Shown one piece after another: positions 1 to 7,352 of a stretch of DNA of 21,959 nucleotides (its first letter is position 1; the number at the start of each line of letters is the position of its first letter). Under the pieces are notes generated by a model. It searched no databases. It saw only the letters and a list, made by a program, of their open reading frames with translations, and was not told the origin of the DNA. The stretch lies in the IMG/VR virus record IMGVR_UViG_3300025736_000237, positions 1 to 21,959 of that record. One strand, 5' to 3'. A program made the translations under genes and the position numbers. The stretch is from a virus.

Positions 1-238
1 TGAAGGAGTCCTCGCCCTCTACGCCAGTCCACGAAATCACGCCGTCAACGAAGACCTTCGCATAGGCTTCCAGCAGGTCAGCGGGAGGGCGCGCGTCAAT
101 GTCCGCCGCGCTCATACCCTCCGCCAGACACCGCTGCGAGATAGAGACGACCTTGCTCATAGCGGCGTCCGGCGACTTGAATGTGAATATCGCGTCCTCG
201 TGTTCCACGTCCACCGTCAGTATAGGTCTGTAAGCCAT
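1..238 (-). CDS. Probable tail assembly chaperone, N-terminal part (cut by window edge)
   Basis: The reading frame opens at ATG 238 and runs off the left edge after 79 codons without a stop. The start is supported by a GAAGGAGAG Shine-Dalgarno sequence just upstream, inside a leader motif shared with other genes here. The protein begins MAYRPILTVDVE and looks like a small soluble alpha/beta protein with many acidic residues. No domain is recognised from sequence alone. The call comes mainly from position: the gene directly after the major tail tube gene in siphoviruses is normally the tail assembly chaperone, which is often expressed as two products by a programmed frameshift. That frameshift site would lie beyond the window. 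Confidence 0.6.
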   Translation of the reverse strand, partial: MAYRPILTVDVEHEDAIFTFKSPDAAMSKVVSISQRCLAEGMSAADIDARPPADLLEAYAKVFVDGVISWTGVEGEDSF

Positions 239-286
239 GTAACTCTCCTTCGCGGCTTTGGTGAAGTGCGGTCTCGCGGCTACTGT

Positions 287-1150
287 CTACGCCCAGCCCC
301 AGGTCAGCGAGCCCGTCGCCGCCGTGCCCATGAAGCCGTAACTCCACGCGACCGGCGAGTTCGAGTCCACGAACCCGAATGTGAGCGGGTCTGCGGCGAT
401 GAGGTCGGAGAGGGTCAGCGTCAGAGTGTTGGTGCCGTTGCTGCCGATAAGCACCACGTCCAGGTCCTCCGGCATAACGTCATCATACAGCCCGACCGTC
501 GCGCTCGGCATAGGGATGTCAGTGGTGATACCCAGCGTCAGTTCCTCGATGCCGTAGATGTAGTGAGTGGGGAGGCGCTTCTCCGTCGCGACCTTCGTAT
601 CTGCCGCGCCCTTGAATGTCACGTTGTTCGTGAGCGATAGGGACGCCGCACTGACGCCGTATTCCACGCCCTCAAAGGTGATGACGAACTCATAGTCCTC
701 GAAGGTCAACGCGCCCTCTGCGTCCTGCGTCCCGCCGGTCGTGCCCTCGTCGGGGAGGTCCTTGCTGCCCCAAGACAGCGTGGACTTGAAGCCCTCACCC
801 TGCGCGTAGTCCCACGAGGCGTCAGTGATAACGCAGTCGTGGTATTTGATTTCCCACTCGTCCGCGCCACCCTCGAACTCCAACTCCGTGAGCGCGCCTC
901 GCGGGTAAGTGGCGCGAAGCGCCAGCGCATTGAGCGCCTGGTTCGTCCCGGTGACATACATGCTCGCCGAGCCGCCGGGCACGAGAAGCCCGCCGCGCCG
1001 AACCTCAGTGCCACCGATACCCACACGCCTGCGCGTGTCGGGATTGATGTTCATATCGCCGCCGTCGATGATCCCGGTGGCGGTGTCCGCGCTTGCGCCC
1101 GTGCCGTATTTCAGATACTGGAATATCCCTGATACTTCTGCCTGAGCCAT
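287..1150 (-). CDS. Major tail tube protein
   Basis: This encodes 287 residues starting MAQAEVSGIFQYLKYG, with ATG 1150 preceded by AAGGAG. The sequence is rich in beta-forming, Thr/Gly/Asp-rich segments with no membrane segment or signal peptide. An N-terminal stretch around residues 30-45 (DGGDMNINPDTRRRVGIGG) and the late GTNTLTLTLSDL stretch resemble phage tail tube proteins that polymerise into the non-contractile tail. It lies between a large virion protein gene and the probable chaperone, which is where siphoviruses keep this gene. There is no sheath gene beside it, which argues against a contractile tail. The family call is from pattern and position; a structure prediction would settle it. 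Confidence 0.72.
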   Translation of the reverse strand: MAQAEVSGIFQYLKYGTGASADTATGIIDGGDMNINPDTRRRVGIGGTEVRRGGLLVPGGSASMYVTGTNQALNALALRATYPRGALTELEFEGGADEWEIKYHDCVITDASWDYAQGEGFKSTLSWGSKDLPDEGTTGGTQDAEGALTFEDYEFVITFEGVEYGVSAASLSLTNNVTFKGAADTKVATEKRLPTHYIYGIEELTLGITTDIPMPSATVGLYDDVMPEDLDVVLIGSNGTNTLTLTLSDLIAADPLTFGFVDSNSPVAWSYGFMGTAATGSLTWGWA

Positions 1151-1172
1151 GCTTCTTCACGCTCCTTCTACA

Positions 1173-2174
1173 CTACAGCTTGAGTGCGCGGTCGGGCGCG
1201 GGATAGAAGGTCACCGCGTCGAGGTTCGTCCCATCTGCGCCGGTCGCGTCGTCAACGTCACTGACGCCGATGTAGCACGGGTAGGCGAAGGTGCGCCCAC
1301 CCGCAGTCGTGTAGCTGTGCAGGAGGTTGTCCTCCATCGTGATACTGACGTTATTCTGGATTGTGTCTATCGTGCCGATCTCCTGCGAGACCCACACGCG
1401 GTCCGGAATATCGCCCGTCCACTGACTGAGAAGCACAGTCTGGCCCGACGCGAACTGGTCAGTCGCCGCGACCTTGACGGCCTTCTGGCCTGCGGCGTTG
1501 TTCTCGTCCTGCGCGGTCTCGCCGACGATGTAGGTGGTGCCGACCGCTACACTCGCGCCGACCGTTATCACTACGTCTTCACTCACGGGGGTAACGCCCG
1601 TCGCCTGCTTCACCGTCACGGTCATTGCCCAGTCAGCGAGGCCCTTCTTCGTGACACGCGCCAGTATCGGCGAAGGCCCGTTCGTGGTCTCACTCATGTC
1701 AGTCCCGGCGGTGAAGCTTCCGGTGCCGCCACCGTCGCCGATCATCGAGCCGAGCGTAAGGCCCGGTGCCGACGCGCCACCGTCCGCCAAGCTGCCGATG
1801 TTCGCGATGCTCAGGAACCCCGTCGCGTATTTCTCCTGCCATATCTGCGCGGCCCGCAGTGACAGGCGGAACTTCCGCGTGTTGAGGTAACCGTTGAAGC
1901 CTCCCAGCCCGAGGTCGGTGTTCCCATAAGTGCTGAGACTTGCCAGCACCACGCCGAGGTCCTGATATTCGCCGAAGGGCATAATGCCCATCGCCGTGTC
2001 CAGGTCCGTGAGGTTCTGGCCCTTGACGCGGTTCTCAAAGGTCTCGTCGGCGCTGGCGTCCACGCGCGTCCAGTTGTCGGTGCCGCCGGTGCCCGCGTAG
2101 ACAGCCGCGCCCTTCTGGTAAGCCCACCTGTCTGCCATGCCGAGGATCGCTACGTCCGGTCCTGTCAATGCCAT
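1173..2174 (-). CDS. Virion structural protein, tail region, function unknown
   Basis: The product is 333 residues, starting MALTGPDVAILG. I chose ATG 2174 over a TTG nine bases upstream because the GAGGAG Shine-Dalgarno sequence touches the TTG but is well spaced for the ATG. The protein is Gly/Thr/Ala-rich with no visible enzyme motif, membrane segment or coiled coil. Residues about 170-245 (ADWAMTVTVKQATG onward) read like an inserted beta-sandwich domain within a longer beta-rich chain. It sits between the tail terminator candidate and the tail tube gene, so a tail or neck role is likely. It could be a second tube-like or tail decoration protein. I do not recognise a named family. Confidence 0.6.
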   Translation of the reverse strand: MALTGPDVAILGMADRWAYQKGAAVYAGTGGTDNWTRVDASADETFENRVKGQNLTDLDTAMGIMPFGEYQDLGVVLASLSTYGNTDLGLGGFNGYLNTRKFRLSLRAAQIWQEKYATGFLSIANIGSLADGGASAPGLTLGSMIGDGGGTGSFTAGTDMSETTNGPSPILARVTKKGLADWAMTVTVKQATGVTPVSEDVVITVGASVAVGTTYIVGETAQDENNAAGQKAVKVAATDQFASGQTVLLSQWTGDIPDRVWVSQEIGTIDTIQNNVSITMEDNLLHSYTTAGGRTFAYPCYIGVSDVDDATGADGTNLDAVTFYPAPDRALKL

Positions 2175-2179
2175 GCCTC

Positions 2180-2635
2180 TCAACTCCTCAGTGTCTTGTA
2201 GGTAACCACGATCTCCGCGTAGCGAAACACCTGCGTTGTGTTCTCGAAGTACTCGCCGATGCCGAAGGTGCAGGCGGTGATATGCCCCACCTTCGCGCCG
2301 TCGAGCGTCCGCACTGTCATCTGGTTTTGGAACTGCCCGAACTGCTCAATGAGGTCGAGCCGCGTGTCCTCAGAAGCGTCCGGGTCCTCCTCGTCGTCTT
2401 TCACCATGAGCAGCACTGCAATACGCGGGTTCGTCCACCACTTGTTGCCGCTGCCGGCGCTTTCCTCGTCGAGCCCCTGGAACGCCACGATCCCGATAGT
2501 GTCCTGCGCCGCAGACATACTGATGGTTCGCTGCGGCCCCCGGCGGAACACGCACGAGGCCAGCGGCTCCACTGCCCACGCGCGGAGGGCCGTGAGGTAA
2601 GCGTCGATGAGTTCCTTCGCCGTCACGTATGCCAC
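2180..2635 (-). CDS. Tail terminator / tail completion protein candidate
   Basis: The product is 151 residues, starting VAYVTAKELIDAYLTAL with a GTG at 2635. The GTG is preceded by a strong GGAGGAG, which lies in the last codons of the upstream gene. Longer in-frame starts would extend far into that gene and lack such a site. The helical N-terminus followed by beta strands (IAVLLMVKDDEE, QMTVRTLDGAKV, YAEIVVTYKTL) fits the small alpha/beta proteins that cap the tail tube in lambda-like phages. The position between the gp10-like gene and the tail genes agrees with this. The assignment rests on size, order and predicted fold rather than a diagnostic motif. Confidence 0.55.
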   Translation of the reverse strand: MAYVTAKELIDAYLTALRAWAVEPLASCVFRRGPQRTISMSAAQDTIGIVAFQGLDEESAGSGNKWWTNPRIAVLLMVKDDEEDPDASEDTRLDLIEQFGQFQNQMTVRTLDGAKVGHITACTFGIGEYFENTTQVFRYAEIVVTYKTLRS

Positions 2636-2639
2636 AGTG

Positions 2640-3095
2640 CTACTCCTCCAGAAGGTCGCCGACGAGCGCCCGGAACTCGCGCTCAATCTTGGGCTTCGCG
2701 GTGTCAAGCGCCGGTTGCAGGTATGGGCGCTTGGGGATGGTCACCTGCATCGCCGTCCGCACCTGCCCGCCAATCTCGAAGACGAGCCGCTGCGCTTTCA
2801 CTGGCTTGATGACCCCGCCGAGTTCGTGAATGCGTCCGTAGATGACTGCGGGGCCGATGTCTGACGCGAGGTCAGCAGGACGGTTCTTCACGCCGATGCT
2901 TCGCCCCAATGCGCCCGTGCTTTTGCCCGTCGTATTGAGTTTCTCCTTGACGTTGATCTTAGCCCCGCGCTGCACCCGCGTTGCTGACTTCTTCACCACG
3001 CCCATGATGCCCGCGTGGGCCTTCTTCGCCGCCTTGTCGAGGACGGCGAAAGCGTTCCCGGCTATCTGTATCCCGAAGCCAATTCCGCCCGGCAT
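2640..3095 (-). CDS. HK97 gp10-like head-tail joining / tail completion protein
   Basis: The product is 151 residues from ATG 3095; the six-base-upstream GTG is too close to the GAGGAGG Shine-Dalgarno sequence. The N-terminal half is a basic helix (KAAKKAHAGIMGVVKKSATR). The middle carries the hallmark arrangement of the HK97 gp10 family: TTGKSTGALGRSIGV, then YGRIHELGG, then IPKRPYLQPAL near the C-terminus. Proteins of this family act at the head-tail junction or in tail completion of siphoviruses. The stop TAG lies four bases before the next gene's GTG, so the two are probably translationally coupled. Confidence 0.75.
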   Translation of the reverse strand: MPGGIGFGIQIAGNAFAVLDKAAKKAHAGIMGVVKKSATRVQRGAKINVKEKLNTTGKSTGALGRSIGVKNRPADLASDIGPAVIYGRIHELGGVIKPVKAQRLVFEIGGQVRTAMQVTIPKRPYLQPALDTAKPKIEREFRALVGDLLEE

Positions 3096-3108
3096 AGCCA
3101 CGCCTCCT

Positions 3109-3522
3109 CTACCTCGTCGGCGTCATCTGGTTCAAGTCAAGCTGCACCTGGTCCCACGGTTCCGGCAACCCGCGTATCTTTTCCTTGCCCAGCACCAGCC
3201 ACTTCTCCGCGTCCGCGTCCGCCACCGCTTGCCAGTGGCCTTCCTCGTCAAGCTGGTATGTCTCCACGAGCCTGCACCCGATGACAAGTTCGTCCGTCGC
3301 GTCACAGAAGCCCGTGTGCGTCAAGCGCAGGGTGTAGTCGTCGGCCTTCGCGATGCGCTCCTGCGCGGAGGTCTGCTGCACCTGCAAGTCCATGCTCACC
3401 AGCGCCGTCTCCCAGTCGGGCGCGTCAACGTCGCCGGTCTCCAGCGTCTCCACGCGGACGCGGTGCGTGAAGTCATTATCGTAGAGGTCGCCGAGCAGAC
3501 TGCCGAGCGTCTCCTGTCTCAT
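3109..3522 (-). CDS. Head closure / head-tail joining protein candidate
   Basis: The product is 137 residues starting MRQETLGSLLGDLYDN. ATG 3522 is preferred over a TTG at 3528 because GAGAGGAC is spaced correctly for the ATG. The sequence is mostly beta (HRVRVETLETGD, DYTLRLTHTGF, ELVIGCRLVETYQL, AEKWLVLGKEKIRG), as in the small beta-barrel stopper proteins that close the head after packaging (SPP1 gp16 type). It lies between the connector gene and the gp10-like gene, the usual place for such a protein. No diagnostic motif is visible, so this is a positional and fold-based call. Confidence 0.5.
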   Translation of the reverse strand: MRQETLGSLLGDLYDNDFTHRVRVETLETGDVDAPDWETALVSMDLQVQQTSAQERIAKADDYTLRLTHTGFCDATDELVIGCRLVETYQLDEEGHWQAVADADAEKWLVLGKEKIRGLPEPWDQVQLDLNQMTPTR

Positions 3523-3543
3523 AGCCAAGTCCTCTCGCGTCGG

Positions 3544-3714
3544 CTACCTGCGGTTCCTGCCGCCGCCACGCCCGCCGCCCGCGCCACCACCGGGGCCTCC
3601 ACTCGGGCACCTGCTGGTGTTACGGTTCGCCCGACGCCCGCCGGTAACTCCACGGCCCGCGCCACTGCCGTTCTGCGCTCCTCTGCGAACTACACTTGCC
3701 CTGCGCGCCGCCAT
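3544..3714 (-). CDS. 56-residue Arg/Gly-rich basic peptide
   Basis: A short frame from ATG 3714 to TAG 3544 fills the gap between the connector and head closure genes. It has a GAGAGAAGG Shine-Dalgarno sequence about ten bases upstream. The peptide is extremely basic and low in complexity: an Arg-rich first half (MAARRASVVRRGAQ) and a Gly/Arg tail (PGGGAGGGRGGGRNRR). Composition of this kind suggests nucleic-acid binding or an unstructured tail. It may simply reflect the GC-rich DNA, although the good start site and exact fit to the gap favour a real gene. No family is recognised. Confidence 0.45.
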   Translation of the reverse strand: MAARRASVVRRGAQNGSGAGRGVTGGRRANRNTSRCPSGGPGGGAGGGRGGGRNRR

Positions 3715-3739
3715 GATACTGCGCCTTCTCTCTCGCGCC

Positions 3740-4135
3740 TTACGGCGCTTCGTCTACCACGTCATCCCGGTCATTGTCGAGGTTCCAGTCGTAGCTGAAG
3801 GTCTCGTAACTCGGGCTGATGATCGCCGACAGCGGCACGTCTTCATCCGACGCCGCCGAATCCACCAGCGCCGCCGCCTGCGCCCGCAAGTCCGCCGCCA
3901 GCTTCGTCAAGTCTTCGCTCACCGCGCCACGCTTCACGCTCACGGTCAGACGCGACCTGTTCGACGCAAGCACCAGCAGCAGCAGCGCCGCCGCCCGCTT
4001 GAGGCTGTCGCCTTCCTGCGTCAACGCCGCCTGCACCTCGTCGTCGTTGAAATCGTGCGAGGCGTAATCCGTATCGGCGACCAGCATTCGCACCTTGCCG
4101 ATGGCGGTCGTCAGATCGTAAGTGAAGACAGGCAT
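3740..4135 (-). CDS. Head-tail connector protein (gp6/gp15-like candidate)
   Basis: The product is 131 residues starting MPVFTYDLTTAIGKVRML. ATG 4135 is preceded by GAGGTGCGAA, the same leader that precedes the capsid protease gene at 7272. The protein is largely helical: TAIGKVRMLVADTD, FNDDEVQAALTQEG, and a long Ala/Leu helix (LKRAAALLLLVLASNRS). This matches the adaptor that docks below the portal in HK97 and SPP1-type phages (gp6/gp15), which share the opening pattern of a short N-terminal helix followed by DD-E-Ax-L. It follows the major capsid gene as expected. The C-terminus is acidic (NLDNDRDDVVDEAP). Confidence 0.6.
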   Translation of the reverse strand: MPVFTYDLTTAIGKVRMLVADTDYASHDFNDDEVQAALTQEGDSLKRAAALLLLVLASNRSRLTVSVKRGAVSEDLTKLAADLRAQAAALVDSAASDEDVPLSAIISPSYETFSYDWNLDNDRDDVVDEAP

Positions 4136-4157
4136 TTCGCACCTCTCTGGCTTTTGA

Positions 4158-4194
4158 GGAAGCGCGCAACCCGCGATGAAAGTCACGCGCTTCC
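4158..4194 (-). promoter_or_regulatory. 9-bp stem-loop after the major capsid gene
   Basis: A perfect inverted repeat (GGAAGCGCG / CGCGCTTCC, 4158-4166 and 4186-4194) with a 19-nt loop lies in the 92-bp gap between the major capsid stop and the connector start. There is no U-run on its 3' side, so it is not a standard intrinsic terminator. A partial attenuator or an mRNA 3'-end stabiliser for the highly expressed capsid message is a reasonable inference. Confidence 0.45.
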
Positions 4195-4227
4195 CCGGCG
4201 GCCATCTGTCAGTCGTGTGAGCGCGGC

Positions 4228-5301
4228 TTAGGTCGTGCCGTCGCTCATGTATGCGCCACGGTAGTCCGCCTGGTCAGCGCCGAAGAAGAACCGGAGCTTG
4301 AATGCGATGTCGTCAGTCAGGAACGTGCCGTCGAAGGGGTTCTCGCCGCCGGCCAGCCGCTGCGCTTCTGCGGCTTTGACGTAGACCTCGGGCTCAGTGA
4401 AGCCGTCGAGGTAACCGTATCGCACTGCGGGGCGAATGCGCGGGTCCGCGAACAGATACCACGCGGTAGTCCCGGCAACGGTGTCGATGGAGGGCAGGAA
4501 GTGCCCGACCTCAAGGTTCGCCTGTCCTGCCACCATGTTCAGGGCCGGGCGTGCGCCGCCAGCGCCAGAGACGACGACGGCGGAATTGAGCAGCCGTCGC
4601 GCCGTGCCTTCGAGTGCCGGAGGAACTACCAGCGTGATCGGCCCGGCGTAGTGTCCGACGTTGCCGGACGGGTCGGCCATCGACCGCAGAGCGGTGATGC
4701 CAGCATCCAGGTTCGCCTCACCGTCATCCCCTGTGAGAACACCAGTGCCGTAGTTGCCGCGGCCAGCGGTGAAGAATGTCGTGTCGCCGGCGTAAGCCGA
4801 AGTGAACACGAACTCCTCCGTATACCTCGCCGACAGGCCCCACGTCGTCGGGTAATCGCCGAGGATGTTCAGGTCGCGACCGTCAGCGAGCCATGCCTCG
4901 AAGGACACGTCCCACTGACAGCCATACTTGCGCGTGGCGAAGTTGTAGTAAGTCTCGGTCGGGTCGATGGGCAGATACTCGCCCTTCTCGTCAACCGCTG
5001 GGATCGTCCGCGCCGCGTTGAGCTGGTAGTCGCGCCCACGTCCGGTCTGGCTGCCCGACACGCCACGAACAAGGTCCTTCGTGTCGCGACGGTAACCGAT
5101 AGCCCCGAACGTGGTGGGGATCGAGTCGTCCAGATAGCCCACCATGACGCCACGGTCGGTCAGGTCGGCCATGTAGGTGAAGTCGCTGGTCGTCTGCGTC
5201 TCCTGCCGACGGCCTGCCTGTGCTACGCGGGTCAGCGATACGAAGCCATCACCCGCGAGGTTCTTCTCGCTTGCGTCAATTCCCATCATGTCGATAGGCA
5301 T
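4228..5301 (-). CDS. Major capsid protein
   Basis: The product is 357 residues starting MPIDMMGIDASEKN, with a GGAAGGAG Shine-Dalgarno sequence upstream of ATG 5301. It shows features common to HK97-fold major capsid proteins of the Mu gpT-like type: an N-terminal segment with QTTSDFTYMADLTDR, the KYGCQWDVSFEAWLADG stretch around residues 130-145, and the late AWYLFADPRIRPAV and GYLDGFTEPEVYV strands. It follows the protease-scaffold and decoration genes in the canonical order. After assembly on the scaffold, its subunits would be matured by the upstream protease. No fusion or truncation is seen. The exact capsid subfamily cannot be named from sequence alone. Confidence 0.85.
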   Translation of the reverse strand: MPIDMMGIDASEKNLAGDGFVSLTRVAQAGRRQETQTTSDFTYMADLTDRGVMVGYLDDSIPTTFGAIGYRRDTKDLVRGVSGSQTGRGRDYQLNAARTIPAVDEKGEYLPIDPTETYYNFATRKYGCQWDVSFEAWLADGRDLNILGDYPTTWGLSARYTEEFVFTSAYAGDTTFFTAGRGNYGTGVLTGDDGEANLDAGITALRSMADPSGNVGHYAGPITLVVPPALEGTARRLLNSAVVVSGAGGARPALNMVAGQANLEVGHFLPSIDTVAGTTAWYLFADPRIRPAVRYGYLDGFTEPEVYVKAAEAQRLAGGENPFDGTFLTDDIAFKLRFFFGADQADYRGAYMSDGTT

Positions 5302-5363
5302 TATTTACAGGTCTCCTTCCTCTACTACGCTACTCGCGATCTGTGCGCGTTAGGTCAGTTGGT

Positions 5364-5768
5364 TCACGCGTCCGGCGACGGCCAGAACTTGACGCCGATG
5401 TCGTCGGTCGTGCCGGTGGCGAGTGCCTCCATAGCAGTGCCGAGGGCAACGCCGTTCGTTGCGTCCTTGTTGACCTCGCCGCCAGCCTCGTCCCAGTACA
5501 GCCAGTCGCCGATATTCACGGCGCTGTTTCCGCTGTTGTCGACCGCGTGGACCTCGATGGTGTGTCCGCCGGTGAGGTCGAGGACGATGGAGCCTGCGTC
5601 GTGGTTGTAGTCATTGAGCGCGATGCCGATCATGGCCCCGTAAATCACGAGGTCGCCGCTGGTCGCGGCTGCCACGGTCGTGTCGGCAGTAACCAGTGTG
5701 AAATGCTGGCCTCCACCTTCGCTGAAAAACTCCGACTTGTCATTGGTCTCTACATAGGTCGCGGGCAT
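5364..5768 (-). CDS. Capsid decoration (cement) protein, DUF2190-like
   Basis: The product is 134 residues starting MPATYVETNDKSEFF, with AGGAGGT before ATG 5768. It is a small beta-rich protein with the organisation of DUF2190 phage proteins: a segment like SGDLVIYGAMIGIALNDY, then a hydrophobic strand ending in a value-like phrase (GSIVLDLTGGHTIEV), then GDWLYWDEAGGEV and a closing GVALGTAMEAL. Members of this family sit beside the major capsid gene and decorate the head surface. It lies between the protease-scaffold and the major capsid genes, which is typical. Confidence 0.72.
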   Translation of the reverse strand: MPATYVETNDKSEFFSEGGGQHFTLVTADTTVAAATSGDLVIYGAMIGIALNDYNHDAGSIVLDLTGGHTIEVHAVDNSGNSAVNIGDWLYWDEAGGEVNKDATNGVALGTAMEALATGTTDDIGVKFWPSPDA

Positions 5769-5838
5769 GATTAGAACCTCCTATGCCCTAACTTGATTTG
5801 CGTTGTGGACGTTGCGGCTTCGCCACCTCGCGGCTTCG

Positions 5839-7272
5839 TTACCGTGCGCCCATGAGCTTCTCAATCTCGTCGGTGGAATGGCCGGCGTCCTTGAGGCGCT
5901 GCGACAGGTTCGCCTCATACGCCTCCTGCGTCTCCTTCGTGACCGTGGGCACCGTCGCGCCTGCGCCAGTTACCCTCGTGCCGCCGCCGATTTCCTTCAG
6001 CAGCGCCATCTCGTGCTCCTTCGCGCCTTCGACGGCCTCCTGCACGCGAGCGGGGAGGTCGGCAGCGGGGATCGCCTGTCCAGCGAAGCCCGCGATGATG
6101 CGGGTCCGCGAGGCGTCCGCCAGACCCTCGGCTTCCTGCACGAGCCGCGTCACTACCTCAGCAGTGTCGCGCTTCGCGTTGTCGGCCTTCATCTCCGCGA
6201 TGATCGCGTCCTGCGCGGCGGTCTTCGCGTCAACGGCCTCCTGCACTCGCGCATCGAGCGCCGAGCCGTCCGGGTCAGCGGCTGCCTTCGCAGCAGCGTC
6301 CGCGTCAGCCTGCTCCTTCGCGGCCTCGGCTTCCTGCGTCCGCTTGTACTCTGCGACTGCGGCCTCGCTGTCCTTTGCGGCCTGTGCCTTCGCAGCCTCC
6401 TGAATGCGCGCCTCGATAGCCTCAACAAGGTCGGGCCGCACCTTCGCGAGTTCGTCTCCGGTCAGCTTGTCCATCTCCACGTCGATCATCCTCTCCGTCT
6501 GTGATGCGGCCTCTAAGACTCGTCCGTGCGCGTTACCCGCTGGAACCAAGTCAACCGAATAACAATCAGTCAACCTGTCAACAACCTCGACGGTGTTCCC
6601 GTCAATGCGTCCGGGATAGTAGGCAATCCCAAGGTCCGCCGACAACCCCACGGCTTTCTTCGCAATGGGGTCATCCAGAATGGCTTGTGCTTCGGGGGTG
6701 TGCGCGTGGGCAACGGCGGTGACTGCGCGCCCGTTCCACTTCACGCTGCCCGCTTTCACGGTCGCGCCCCACCCGGTCAAGTCACGGTGGCCGCGCGTCG
6801 CTTGCGCCTTGACGGGCTCGTGATTGATGCACATTTTCGCGTCGTCAAACAGCCCCTCTGCGACCGCCGTCTGTAGCGCGGCCTCGGGGTAGTAACGCTT
6901 CGCGTCGGCAGTGAGACCGTATGCGATGATCTCAATACGGTGGTCGTTGTCGCCGAGGGCGTCGCCGATGGTGGTAGCGCCCGCTTCCTGTGTCCTCAGC
7001 AGAACGTGGTGGGGCTTGCGGTCGAATGGGGGGATGTCACTCACTGCTTCCTGCGTGTCGGCTTCGTCCGGTCGCTTGACCCACGCGCCGTCACTGACTT
7101 CGTATGCCTGCTCGAAACGAGACCACGCGACCGCCCACGCCTCGTCAGCGCCGCCGTCTACCTCTACACCATCGGCGACCTCAGAGACCCAGTTAGCCTG
7201 CGCCAGAGTGAGCGCAACGTCCTTGTGCGTCGCGACCTGCGGCGGGACTTCCGACAGGTTGGCGTATGGCAT
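5839..7272 (-). CDS. Capsid maturation protease with N-terminal ChaB-like segment and C-terminal scaffold
   Basis: The product is 477 residues. ATG 7272 is chosen because GAGGTGCGAA sits directly before it; a GTG four codons upstream overlaps that site. Residues 1-55 (MPYANLSEVPPQVATHKDV, then AWAVAWSRFEQAYE) resemble ChaB-like segments found at the front of some phage proteases. Residues about 110-255 form the serine protease: candidate catalytic His151 (MCINHEP), Ser211 (VGLSADLGI), and the closing SVDLVPAGNAHG. The remainder, about 265-400, is a long Ala/Glu/Lys coiled coil typical of a fused scaffold, ending in a short tail (TDEIEKLMGAR). Such proteins organise the procapsid and then cleave scaffold and capsid subunits. 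Confidence 0.82.
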   Translation of the reverse strand: MPYANLSEVPPQVATHKDVALTLAQANWVSEVADGVEVDGGADEAWAVAWSRFEQAYEVSDGAWVKRPDEADTQEAVSDIPPFDRKPHHVLLRTQEAGATTIGDALGDNDHRIEIIAYGLTADAKRYYPEAALQTAVAEGLFDDAKMCINHEPVKAQATRGHRDLTGWGATVKAGSVKWNGRAVTAVAHAHTPEAQAILDDPIAKKAVGLSADLGIAYYPGRIDGNTVEVVDRLTDCYSVDLVPAGNAHGRVLEAASQTERMIDVEMDKLTGDELAKVRPDLVEAIEARIQEAAKAQAAKDSEAAVAEYKRTQEAEAAKEQADADAAAKAAADPDGSALDARVQEAVDAKTAAQDAIIAEMKADNAKRDTAEVVTRLVQEAEGLADASRTRIIAGFAGQAIPAADLPARVQEAVEGAKEHEMALLKEIGGGTRVTGAGATVPTVTKETQEAYEANLSQRLKDAGHSTDEIEKLMGAR

Positions 7273-7283
7273 TTCGCACCTCA

Positions 7284-7307
7284 CGTCTTGCGTGTGTTAT
7301 CAAGACG
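7284..7307 (-). promoter_or_regulatory. Stem-loop next to the ribosome binding site of the capsid protease gene
   Basis: A perfect 7-bp inverted repeat (CGTCTTG / CAAGACG) with a 10-nt loop ends immediately before the GAGGTG Shine-Dalgarno sequence of the gene starting at 7272. It lies between that gene and the tRNA. There is no U-tract, so termination is unlikely. It could separate the tRNA from the mRNA during processing, or tune initiation of the protease-scaffold gene. Confidence 0.4.
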
Positions 7308-7310
7308 AGG

Positions 7311-7352
7311 CTTTGCAGCGCGGACTTTGCAGCGAGGTTGGACTTTGCAACG
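7311..7352 (-). repeat. Three short direct repeats beside the tRNA 3' end
   Basis: The 10-mer CTTTGCAGCG (plus strand) occurs at 7311-7320 and 7325-7334, with a one-base variant CTTTGCAACG at 7343-7352 that reaches the tRNA acceptor end. Spacings are 14 and 18 bp. No gene is seen between 7273 and 7350. The cluster could mark local slippage or a recombination site; no function is evident. Confidence 0.4.

Noticed and set aside
2842-3798. Plus-strand open frame of 318 codons
   Set aside because: It runs antisense across three well-supported head-tail genes and has a composition typical of a shadow frame.
4158-4194. Intrinsic terminator
   Set aside because: The stem is strong but no U-run follows on the minus strand; annotated only as a stem-loop.
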